Origin: an uncultured Fibrobacter sp.
Lineage (GTDB): Bacteria > Fibrobacterota > Fibrobacteria > Fibrobacterales > Fibrobacteraceae
Assembly: GCA_934691725.1 (NCBI GenBank)
Contig: CAKUTF010000006.1
Span: forward strand, 1 to 64,000
DNA length: 64,000 nucleotides
Direction of reading: 5' to 3'
A program made the translations under genes and the position numbers. Of the stretch, positions 25,645-33,208 are shown piece by piece (position 1 is the stretch's first letter; each line of letters starts with the position of its first letter). The notes under the pieces were generated by a model. It did not search any database. It was given only the letters and a program-made list of their open reading frames with translations, and was not told the origin of the DNA.

Positions 25645-26943
25645 ATGGAGAAAACGTTTCCCGTCAGCAAATACCTGTCCGCGGTCAAGAAACTGCTCAC
25701 GACACAGATTCCTCCGGTCTGGGTAAACGGCGTCATCACGCAAATTACGGAACGCGGGCGCATGGTCTATCTCAGCATCGCCGAATTTGCGGAAGGCGAC
25801 GTGAAACCGCTAGCGAAACTCGACCTCTACATGTTCGCCGGGGAATTTGCCCAGATGCAGGCAAGGCTCATGAACCTGCCCGTTCCGTTCACGCTCAAGG
25901 AACAGATCAAGGTAAACCTCCAGATCGAAGCGGACTTCTACATCGGAAGCGGGAAGTTCCAGTGCCGCGTAAGGAACATCGACCCGAACTTTACCGTCGG
26001 CGAACTCGCGAAAACGCGCAAAGCCATTCTGCAAAGGCTCGAAAAGGAAGGACTTCTCGAAAAGAACAAGAGGCTCACCCTGGCAAGGCTTCCGCTGAAA
26101 GTCGGGCTTGTCACGGGCGAAAAGACCGCAGCCTTCAAGGATTTCACGACAACGCTCGCCGCTTCGGGATTTCCCTTTGAAATCGTCGTGGAATACGCCA
26201 AGATGCAGGGCAACGAAACCGAAGCGACCGTTCTGAACGCGCTGTCCGCTCTCGAAAAAAGGATGGACCTAGACGTTGTCTGCATCGTCCGCGGAGGAGG
26301 CGCCAAGACGGACCTGAACTATTTTGACAGCGAAGCCCTTTGCCGCAAAATCGCGAACTTTCCCTATCCCGTCCTCACCGGAATCGGTCACCAGATCGAT
26401 GAAAGCCTCGTCGATAAGGTCGCCTACGCCTCGTGCATCACGCCGACGGACTCAGCCAAGTTCCTCATTGCCCGGGCGGAAAACGCCAAACGCGCGCTAG
26501 CCGAAATCGTTCTTAAAATCGCAAGCAGCGCCAGGCTGTCGCTGTCATCCACCAAGGAAAGGCTGCAACGGACGGAATCCCGGCTGTCCATCGTCTTCGG
26601 AAAACGGATCGCCGCCGAAGAACAAAAATTGCATTCCGCCGCGCGCAACCTAATCCACATTCCGGCAAGGCTGCTCCGCGAAGAAGAGGAAAAGCTCGCC
26701 CGGGATTTCGAAGGCCTGCGATTAGGCGCGCAAAAGATCATCGCGTTGGAAAAGGCAAAATTCCAGATCGTCGAAACGAAGGTCCAGGCAAACGATCCGA
26801 AGCGGATTCTTTCCCGCGGCTATTCCTACACGACACGAAAAGGAAAGGCGCTTTCAAGCGCGGCGGAAATCCATCCGGGCGACGAACTTTCCCTGCACTT
26901 CGCAGACGGCTGCGTTTCGGTCACCGCCAACAGGCGTAACTAA
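25645..26943 (+). CDS. xseA: Exodeoxyribonuclease VII large subunit
   Basis: XseA forms the catalytic large subunit of exonuclease VII, which degrades single-stranded DNA in both directions. The 432-aa protein has an N-terminal OB-fold (about 1-100), the catalytic domain with GLVTGEKTAAFKDF and the signature CIVRGGGAKTDLNYFDSEALCRKIANFPYPVLTGIGHQ region (about 210-250, given as its first and last residues), a long coiled coil (about 275-375) and a C-terminal tail. The start at 25645 (MEKTF) is preferred over a GTG at 25639; a -10-like TACATA eight bases before it hints at a leaderless message. The small subunit gene xseB is not adjacent. Confidence 0.93.
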   Translation: MEKTFPVSKYLSAVKKLLTTQIPPVWVNGVITQITERGRMVYLSIAEFAEGDVKPLAKLDLYMFAGEFAQMQARLMNLPVPFTLKEQIKVNLQIEADFYIGSGKFQCRVRNIDPNFTVGELAKTRKAILQRLEKEGLLEKNKRLTLARLPLKVGLVTGEKTAAFKDFTTTLAASGFPFEIVVEYAKMQGNETEATVLNALSALEKRMDLDVVCIVRGGGAKTDLNYFDSEALCRKIANFPYPVLTGIGHQIDESLVDKVAYASCITPTDSAKFLIARAENAKRALAEIVLKIASSARLSLSSTKERLQRTESRLSIVFGKRIAAEEQKLHSAARNLIHIPARLLREEEEKLARDFEGLRLGAQKIIALEKAKFQIVETKVQANDPKRILSRGYSYTTRKGKALSSAAEIHPGDELSLHFADGCVSVTANRRN

Positions 26944-26962
26944 AAAATCACAAGGCAACCGC

Positions 26963-26993
26963 TTGCCTTAGAGTTTGCTCCAAGTGGTAAATT
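26963..26993 (+). promoter_or_regulatory. MerR-type promoter with 19-bp spacer
   Basis: A -35 TTGCCT (26963-26968) and a -10 TAAATT (26988-26993) are separated by 19 bp, the abnormal length found in promoters activated by MerR-family regulators. A dyad, CTTAGAG-TTTG-CTCCAAG (26967-26984), lies in the spacer, as expected for such an operator. The ATG of the flavodoxin gene is only 6 nt after the -10, so the message would be leaderless. No merR gene is nearby. Confidence 0.6.
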
Positions 26994-26999
26994 ATAGGC

Positions 27000-27530
27000 A
27001 TGAAAAAACTGTTAGGAATTCTTTTTCTCGGAGGCTTCTTCATGATAGCAGAAGCGAAACCGCTCGTCGCCTACTTTTCCGCAACGGGAACAACGGAAAG
27101 GCTCGCGAAAACCGCCGCCAAGGCGATTCACGCGGACCTTTTCGAAATCGTCCCCGCCAAAAAATACACGGATGCGGATCTCGACTGGAACGACAAGAAA
27201 AGCCGCTCTACGATTGAATGCAACAATCCCGCGGCACGACCGGCCATCAAGAACAAGACAGATCTTTCAAAATACGACACGGTAGTCATCGCTTTCCCGA
27301 TCTGGTGGTACAACGCGCCCAAAATCATCTACACATTCATGGAAAGCTACGATTTCAGCGGCAAGAAAATCGTACTGATTTGCACTTCCGGTGGCAGCGG
27401 ACTCGGACGCACGACCGACGATTTGAAAAAAGTAACATCGCCAAGAGCGGATTTTCGAAGCGGCAAACGTTTTTCGGGAAGCGCAAGCGAATCCGATATT
27501 CGAGAATTTTTGCAAAAGACGCTCCGCTAA
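27000..27530 (+). CDS. Exported flavodoxin-like protein
   Basis: The 176-aa protein has an N-terminal hydrophobic signal (MKKLLGILFLGGFFMIAEAKP; about 1-20) followed by a flavodoxin fold. The FMN phosphate loop is FSATGTTERLAK (about 25-36) and the isoalloxazine-binding segment is AFPIWWYNAPK (about 101-111), as in the long-chain flavodoxin_4 group with IWWG/N signatures; TSGGSGLGRT forms the second flavin loop. Export across the inner membrane is unusual for flavodoxins, which are normally cytoplasmic electron carriers. The next gene, a multi-heme-ligand membrane protein, starts at the base after its stop and is its probable partner. Expression is likely controlled by a MerR-type activator. 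Confidence 0.8.
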   Translation: MKKLLGILFLGGFFMIAEAKPLVAYFSATGTTERLAKTAAKAIHADLFEIVPAKKYTDADLDWNDKKSRSTIECNNPAARPAIKNKTDLSKYDTVVIAFPIWWYNAPKIIYTFMESYDFSGKKIVLICTSGGSGLGRTTDDLKKVTSPRADFRSGKRFSGSASESDIREFLQKTLR

Positions 27531-28184
27531 ATGCCCCGACGGCTGATAGACTTTTCGATGTTTGCGCTTTCCATTGTCCTGATGGGAGGCGTTACGCTTT
27601 TTGAAAATCCGGGAACGCACAAATGGCTAGGCGGAGCGCTCTTTCTCCTGTGGATTTGCCACAATGTTTTCAATCGTCATTTTTACAGGAACCTTTTCCG
27701 AGGGAAATACAGAGGAGTTCGCATTGCAACGCTCATCGTGAACCTGGGGATTTTAGCCTCCGGAGTTCTTCTCGTCGCAAGCGGCATCATTCTTTCGCCG
27801 AAGATTCTCGATGTCAATTTCGGATTTGCCTTTTCCCGGACAGCGCATCTCGTCGCAAGCCACTGGTACTTCGCCCTTATTGCAGTTCACTTTTCCTTTC
27901 ACGCGGGGATGTTTTTCAATCGGATTGCCTTGTTCAAAAATTCCGCTGCAAAAAGAATAGCCCTGGTTGCGGTAGTCCTCGTTTCGCTCTACGGCATCTA
28001 CGCGGTTATTCTCCGCGGATTTTTCAAGTATCTCTTTTACACGCAAAAATTTTTCTTTCTCGACCTAGAACGCGGCATTCCGCTGTTCCTTTTTGACTAC
28101 CTTTCCATCTTCGTCCTGGTGGCGAGCGTCACTTATGCGGTGTTGAAAATTCTCCGACGTGCAAAATCTCTTCCGCGTGCCTGA
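27531..28184 (+). CDS. Membrane protein of the DUF4405 / cytochrome b561-like type
   Basis: The 217-aa protein has about six hydrophobic segments and histidines placed within or near them (LLWICHNVFNRHFY, RTAHLVASHWYFALIAVHFSFHAG) that look like axial ligands for b-type heme, as in DUF4405 and other cytochrome b561-like proteins. Such proteins pass electrons across the membrane. The ATG follows directly on the stop codon of the exported flavodoxin (TAA-ATG), so the two are co-translated; an electron path from the membrane cytochrome to a periplasmic flavin is the simplest idea. Its last 56 bp overlap the end of pflA on the other strand. Confidence 0.7.
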   Translation: MPRRLIDFSMFALSIVLMGGVTLFENPGTHKWLGGALFLLWICHNVFNRHFYRNLFRGKYRGVRIATLIVNLGILASGVLLVASGIILSPKILDVNFGFAFSRTAHLVASHWYFALIAVHFSFHAGMFFNRIALFKNSAAKRIALVAVVLVSLYGIYAVILRGFFKYLFYTQKFFFLDLERGIPLFLFDYLSIFVLVASVTYAVLKILRRAKSLPRA

Positions 28185-28878
28185 TTTCCTTTTCCGTCGG
28201 AGCGACCGCATCCATCAGGCTGTAAGGAATTCCGAGTTCTTTCCACTTGGGAATCGCGAAAGCGTGATAGGGCAAGACTTCAACACGGGAAACCGTCCCG
28301 AGCGATGAAATGAATTTGTACGTAGCCCGGAGATCCTCTTCGCCGTCGGTAAGCCCAGGAACCAGCACGCGCCGAATCCACATCGGAATTTTTTTACCGG
28401 AAAGATAGCGGGCCATTTCCAAGATGTTCGCATTGTCCTGCCCGGTCAAAGCCCTGTGCCCTGCGGCATCGAGCATTTTCAAGTCCAAAAGGACCAAGTC
28501 CGTCACCGACAGCAGTTTGTCAAACCTTGAAAGATATTCCCTGGAATTTTCAAACGGGTTTCCACTCGTGTCGAGCGCCGTATGCACCGAATGTTTCTTG
28601 CACAGGGAAAAAAAATCCGTAAGAAAATCCAGTTGCAGAAGCGGTTCCCCGCCGCTGGCCGTCACGCCGCCGTTATTTTTCCAATAAGACTTGTAGCGAT
28701 AGGCTTTCGCAAAGAGAGCCTCGGGCGTGTATCTTTCGCCGCCCGAAACTTTCCAGGTCTCCGGATTGTGGCAGTAGCGACAGCGCATCCGACATCCCGA
28801 TAAAAAGACGACACACCGGACACCCGGCCCATCCACAAGACCGAAAGTCTCGATTTTGTGAACGAACCCTTCGGCCAT
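28129..28878 (-). CDS. pflA: Pyruvate formate-lyase-activating enzyme (radical SAM)
   Basis: This 249-aa radical SAM enzyme generates the glycyl radical on PflB by using SAM and a [4Fe-4S] cluster. The cluster motif is CRMRCRYC (CxxxCxxC, about residues 30-37), and GGVTASGGEPLLQ carries the SAM-binding GGE. KIETFGLVDGPGVRCVVF at the N-terminus is typical of PflA. The ATG overlaps the pflB stop (TAATG), the standard pflB-pflA order. The 3' end overlaps the convergent DUF4405 gene by 56 bp, so antisense transcription of the two ends is possible. Confidence 0.95.
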   Translation of the reverse strand: MAEGFVHKIETFGLVDGPGVRCVVFLSGCRMRCRYCHNPETWKVSGGERYTPEALFAKAYRYKSYWKNNGGVTASGGEPLLQLDFLTDFFSLCKKHSVHTALDTSGNPFENSREYLSRFDKLLSVTDLVLLDLKMLDAAGHRALTGQDNANILEMARYLSGKKIPMWIRRVLVPGLTDGEEDLRATYKFISSLGTVSRVEVLPYHAFAIPKWKELGIPYSLMDAVAPTEKEIRHAEEILHVGEFSTPHK

Positions 28879-31130
28879 TACATTCTATCGTGGCACGTCC
28901 GCGAGATGACATCCATCTGCTGCTCGCGCGTGAGGTCGATGAACTTCACCGCATAGCCGGATACCCGAATCGTAAAGTTCTGGTATTCTTCCTTTTCAGG
29001 ATGTTCCATCGCATCGATGAGCTTTTCTCGCCCGAAGACATTCACGTTCAGATGATGCGCCCCCTGTTCAAAGTAGCCATCCATCACCTGGACCAGATTG
29101 TTTACCCGTTCCTCTTCGCTGTGGCCGAGAGCCTCGGGATTGATCGTCTGCGTATTGCTGATGCCGTCGAGCGCCCAGTGATAGGGAATTTTCGAAACGG
29201 AATTGAGAGAAGCGAGAAGCCCGTTCCGCTCCGCTCCGTAACTCGGATTCGCTCCCGGGGACAGCGGTTCACCGGCCTTGCGTCCGTCGGGCATCGCACC
29301 GGTCGCCTTGCCATAGACGACATTCGACGTAATCGTCAAGATGGAAGTCGTCGCTTCGGAATTCCGATAGGTGTGGTGCTTGCGAACCTTATCGACAAAC
29401 GACTTCAGAAGCTGCACGCCGATTTCGTCTGCACGGTCGTCGTCGTTTCCATACTTCGGGAAATCGCCTTCGACGATATAATCGACAACAATTCCCTTTT
29501 CATTCCGAACCGTCTTGACTTTCGCATACTTGATTGCCGAAAGAGAATCGATGACATGTGAGAATCCCGCGATTCCCGTGGCGAACGTGCGGCGAACATC
29601 GGTATCGATCAGCGCCATTTCTTCCGCTTCGTAGTAATACTTGTCGTGCATATACTGGATAGCGTTCAGCGTATTCACGTAAAGCCCGGCGAGCCATTCC
29701 ATCATCGCATCGTACTTTTTCATCACCTCGTCAAAGTCGAGATATTCCGAAGTAATCGGCTGCATCGCCGGCCCGACCTGTTCAAGGCTCTTTTCGTCAA
29801 CGCCCCCGTTGATAGCGTAGAGGAGACACTTCGCGAGATTCGCGCGGGCTCCGAAGAACTGCATTTCCTTGCCCGTCTGGGTTGCCGAAACGCAGCAGCA
29901 AATCGAATAGTCATCTCCCCATTCCGGCTTCATGACGTCATCGTTTTCATACTGGACGGAACTCGTCGTAATCGAGATTTTCGCCGCGTACTTTTTGAAG
30001 TTTTCCGGGAGACGACTCGTATAGAGTACGGTCAGGTTCGGTTCAGGCGAAGGTCCCATGTTTTCGAGCGTGTGCAAAAAGCGGAAATCGTTCTTCGTCA
30101 CCATGGATCTGCCATCCACGCCCGTACCGCCGACTTCGAGCGTCGCCCACACCGGGTCGCCGGAGAACAGCTGGTTGTAGGAAGGAATCCGCGCGAACTT
30201 CACCATGCGGAACTTCATCACCAAATGATCGATCAGCTCCTGCGCTTCCGATTCCGTGATAAGCCCCTTTTCTAGATCGCGCGACAGGTAGATGTCGAGG
30301 AAAGTCGAAATTCGCCCGACGCTCATCGCGGCGCCGTTCTGCGTCTTGACCGCTCCGAGATAGCCGAAATAGAGCCACTGGACAGCTTCCTTAGCCGTTT
30401 TCGCCGGCAGGGAAATGTCGAATCCGTAAGAAGCGGCCATCGTTTTCAGTTCCTTGAGCGCCTTGACCTGCATCGAAATTTCTTCGCGCAGACGGATTAC
30501 GTCGTCCGTCATCGTCCCGTCACCGCAATTCGCCTTGTCTTCCAGCTTTTTGGCAATCAGAAAATCGATTCCGTAAAGCGCCACGCGGCGGTAGTCGCCC
30601 ACAATGCGTCCGCGACCGTAGGTATCGGGAAGTCCCGTGACGATGTGGCTGTGACGCGCGAGCTTCATCTCGGGCGTATAGACATCGAAAACGCCGTCGT
30701 TGTGCGTCTTGTGATACTTCGTAAAAATTTCGTGAAGCTTCGGGGATGGCGTATAACCGTAAGTCGAACAGGCTTCCTCGGCCATGCGGATTCCGCCAAA
30801 CGGCATGAAGGCGCGCTTGAGAGGCTTGTCCGTCTGCAAGCCGACGACACGCTCCAAATCCTTCATCGATTCTGCGATGTAGCCCGGGCCGTGCGACGTG
30901 ATGGACGATACGATTTCCGTATCCATGTCGAGAACGCCGCCTTTTTTGCGTTCCTCTTTCTGGAGCTTTTGAAGTTCGCCCCAGAGCCTGTTTGTCGCAT
31001 CGGTAGCGTCCGCCAGAAACGATTCGTCTCCGTCATAGAGTTTGTAATTTTTCTGGATGAAATCGCGGACATTGATTTCTTCTTTCCAAATCCGGCCTTC
31101 AAAGCCATCCCAGCCTTCGTACTGGACCAT
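28878..31130 (-). CDS. pflB: Formate C-acetyltransferase (pyruvate formate-lyase)
   Basis: PflB converts pyruvate and CoA to acetyl-CoA and formate without oxygen. The 750-aa protein has the adjacent active-site cysteines (SICCCVSATQTGKEM) and the C-terminal glycyl radical site RVSGYAVKF. The start at 31130 has AAGGAG at the right spacing and the full length agrees with the family. It heads a two-gene operon with pflA. Formate and acetate from this enzyme match the mixed-acid fermentation (succinate, acetate, formate) known for Fibrobacter. Confidence 0.97.
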   Translation of the reverse strand: MVQYEGWDGFEGRIWKEEINVRDFIQKNYKLYDGDESFLADATDATNRLWGELQKLQKEERKKGGVLDMDTEIVSSITSHGPGYIAESMKDLERVVGLQTDKPLKRAFMPFGGIRMAEEACSTYGYTPSPKLHEIFTKYHKTHNDGVFDVYTPEMKLARHSHIVTGLPDTYGRGRIVGDYRRVALYGIDFLIAKKLEDKANCGDGTMTDDVIRLREEISMQVKALKELKTMAASYGFDISLPAKTAKEAVQWLYFGYLGAVKTQNGAAMSVGRISTFLDIYLSRDLEKGLITESEAQELIDHLVMKFRMVKFARIPSYNQLFSGDPVWATLEVGGTGVDGRSMVTKNDFRFLHTLENMGPSPEPNLTVLYTSRLPENFKKYAAKISITTSSVQYENDDVMKPEWGDDYSICCCVSATQTGKEMQFFGARANLAKCLLYAINGGVDEKSLEQVGPAMQPITSEYLDFDEVMKKYDAMMEWLAGLYVNTLNAIQYMHDKYYYEAEEMALIDTDVRRTFATGIAGFSHVIDSLSAIKYAKVKTVRNEKGIVVDYIVEGDFPKYGNDDDRADEIGVQLLKSFVDKVRKHHTYRNSEATTSILTITSNVVYGKATGAMPDGRKAGEPLSPGANPSYGAERNGLLASLNSVSKIPYHWALDGISNTQTINPEALGHSEEERVNNLVQVMDGYFEQGAHHLNVNVFGREKLIDAMEHPEKEEYQNFTIRVSGYAVKFIDLTREQQMDVISRTCHDRM

Positions 31131-31259
31131 AAGGACTCCTTTTTATTTTTTCACGCAGCAAATATAGGAAAGGAGGTACATTCCAAAAAGTACCCAGCGA
31201 TTTTTCACGCGACATTTTTGCCATGGCTAACATTTATTTTTTACATCTTTGTCGGATGA

Positions 31260-31622
31260 GTAGATAACAGTTAGGAATTAGAAATGAGGAATTAGTAATT
31301 GACAGCCAAGCGAGCGGCTCTCAAAAATAAGGGAATTAGGGACTAGGGAGTAGGGAACAGTTCTCGGAGCGTGTTCAGAACTTAGAGCTTAGTGCCGAGA
31401 ACTTAGATTTGCAGACATCTATGTTCTTGTATCTTAAAAGTTTGACGTCTGCGGTTCTAAGCGCTAAGTTCTCTCAACTAAGTTCTGAATCCCGCTTCCC
31501 AAAAGCCTAGACGTCCGCAGCCCCATTGCTCATTGCTAATTTTTCATTCCCTTAGACGTCTGCTAATCCCTATTCCCTCATCCCTATTCCCTAAGAATAG
31601 ACGTCCGCAGTTCAGCGTCTCC
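31260..31622. repeat. Mosaic intergenic repeat region
   Basis: This interval of about 360 bp has no gene. It is assembled from short repeated motifs: AATTAGGGACTAGGGAGTAG, AACTTAGAGCTTAG, TTGACGTCTGCGG, CTCATTGCTAATTTTTCATT and CCCTAATCCCTATTCCCT variants. Part of it (31375-31490) is an inverted copy of 40613-40728. Other segments match 19130-19260. No terminator or promoter stands out. Confidence 0.7.
31375..31490 (+). repeat. 116-bp inverted repeat, left arm
   Basis: The sequence from TCAGAACTTAGAGCTTAG to CTCAACTAAGTTCTGAAT is the reverse complement of 40613-40728, with equal length and apparently one substitution near the outer end. The two arms face each other across 9.1 kb that contains exactly the rnc-to-mlaF operon. 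Confidence 0.85.
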
Positions 31623-32414
31623 CTAATCCACGCTTTCTTCCGGATTGATTTTTCGTTTTCCCGTGATGAACTGCTTCACGAAAGGATTCGTCGTATTCTT
31701 GATTTCATCGACGGTTCCCACTTCGATAATCCGACCTTTGTAAAGCATCGCGATGCGGTCCGCGACCTTGAATGCGCTCACCATGTCATGCGTCACTACG
31801 ACCGAGGTCACGCCGAGCTTTTTCTGCATATCGAGGATGAGATCGTTGATAACATCGCTTGTAATCGGATCGAGGCCTGTCGTCGGTTCGTCGTAGAGAA
31901 GAATTTCCGGGTTGAGGGCAATCGCCCGCGCCAAGGCTACCCGCTTGCGCATTCCCCCCGAAAGCTCGCTCGGCATTTTCGTCCGAAATTCCGGGACGAG
32001 GTTAATCAGCTTGAGCTTTTCCGTCACGACTTCCTGCACCTGTCTTTCGGAAAGTTCGGGATGGTGTTCGCGAAGGGCAAAAGCGATGTTTTCGCCCGTA
32101 TCCATGCTGTCGAAAAGTGCGCCGCTCTGGAAAAGCATTCCCATTTTTTTGCGGATGGTTCGCGTGTCAAAAAATTTGGACGTGCTGATGGTTACGCCAT
32201 CGACAACGACTTCCCCGTCGTCCGGTTGCAAAAGCCCGATCATGTGCTTCAGGATAACCGATTTTCCGCCGCCCGACTGTCCGATGATGACCATCGTTTC
32301 TCCGCGGCGAATGTCGAGGTTCACATCCGCAAGAACCGTCTGCGCCCCGAAATTTTTTTTCAGACCGCGAAGCTGGATCATGATATCGCCTGGATCAATC
32401 GCTACATTTGGCAT
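31623..32414 (-). CDS. mlaF: Lipid-transport ABC ATPase MlaF
   Basis: This 263-aa ABC ATPase has Walker A GQSGGGKS, signature LSGGM (ELSGGMRKRVALARA), Walker B ILLYDEP with the PTTGLDP that is typical of MlaF, and an H-loop THDM. In the Mla system MlaF powers phospholipid movement between inner and outer membranes together with MlaE. Its ATG lies 8 bp after the mlaE stop. It is the last gene of the operon; the MCE protein MlaD, which usually follows, is not present, because the mosaic repeat region begins right after the stop. Confidence 0.9.
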   Translation of the reverse strand: MPNVAIDPGDIMIQLRGLKKNFGAQTVLADVNLDIRRGETMVIIGQSGGGKSVILKHMIGLLQPDDGEVVVDGVTISTSKFFDTRTIRKKMGMLFQSGALFDSMDTGENIAFALREHHPELSERQVQEVVTEKLKLINLVPEFRTKMPSELSGGMRKRVALARAIALNPEILLYDEPTTGLDPITSDVINDLILDMQKKLGVTSVVVTHDMVSAFKVADRIAMLYKGRIIEVGTVDEIKNTTNPFVKQFITGKRKINPEESVD

Positions 32415-32422
32415 AAACTAAC

Positions 32423-33205
32423 CTACTGGAAGAGGATGGCATCCGTTGCAAGGTCCAAAATCAAAATCATCAGGCAGCAGGAAACCACCGAATCCTTTGT
32501 CGCAAGCCCGACACCCTTTGCCCCCGGAGCGGCATTCATCCCGTGGAACCAGCCGAGCAAAAAGATAACCACGCCGAAGACAAAAGACTTGAGTACGCCG
32601 CCGAAAAGATCCCTGGGATTGAACAGGTACTGCATTCCCGTGTAAAACGTGTAAGACGAAATGTCCAACGCGAGCACGGCGACAATCCAGCCACCGATGA
32701 GCGCGAGGCAGTTCGAGATGATCGTGAGACACGGCACCATGGAAAAGAACGCGACAAAGCGAGGCATCGCAAGATAGCGGTATGGATTCAGGTCCAGAAC
32801 CTCGTGCGCATCGAGTTCTTCCTTTTCGCGCATCGAAGCGATTTCCGCTGCAAGCGCGCTACCGACGCGCCCGGCGAGAACCAGAGCGGTAAGAAGAGGA
32901 CCCAGTTCAATCAAGACCATCTTGCATGCAGCGGTTCCCACCCATTTATCGGCGACAAGTCCGCGAAACTGGAAAGACGCCTGCACGGTCGCCACCATTC
33001 CCGTAAAAATGGAAGTGACGAAAAGAAGCGGGACAGACGAAACGCCTATCGAAACCATTTGCTTGAGGACTAGCCCCCAGTTTTTAAAAACATAGGGAAC
33101 CTGACGAATCGTGAAATAAAAAATGCAGCACAGTTCTCCCACGCTCGATATTCCCGAAACGACGATCCGTCCTAAAAAGCGAAGCGGTGCAAGAAAAACG
33201 TCCAT
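32423..33205 (-). CDS. mlaE: Lipid-transport permease MlaE
   Basis: The 260-aa MlaE/YrbE-type permease has an N-terminal interface helix and about five membrane segments. EIASMREKEELDAHEVLDLNPYRYLAMPR (about 143-171, start and end shown) contains the conserved EI(G/A)xMRxxEEIDA motif that couples to the ATPase. It lies 3 bp after the dnaB stop and 8 bp before mlaF. It transports lipids for outer-membrane maintenance. Upstream linkage to dnaB and rnc rather than to other mla genes is unusual. Confidence 0.92.
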   Translation of the reverse strand: MDVFLAPLRFLGRIVVSGISSVGELCCIFYFTIRQVPYVFKNWGLVLKQMVSIGVSSVPLLFVTSIFTGMVATVQASFQFRGLVADKWVGTAACKMVLIELGPLLTALVLAGRVGSALAAEIASMREKEELDAHEVLDLNPYRYLAMPRFVAFFSMVPCLTIISNCLALIGGWIVAVLALDISSYTFYTGMQYLFNPRDLFGGVLKSFVFGVVIFLLGWFHGMNAAPGAKGVGLATKDSVVSCCLMILILDLATDAILFQ

Positions 33206-33208
33206 CGG

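Noticed and set aside
25250..25800. Toxin partner for the Phd-like antitoxin
   Set aside because: Neighbouring short frames lie within the secreted-protein gene or xseA and resemble no toxin.
26952..26969. Terminator after xseA (AAGGCAA / TTGCCTT hairpin)
   Set aside because: No T-tract follows, and its right arm is the -35 of the flavodoxin promoter.
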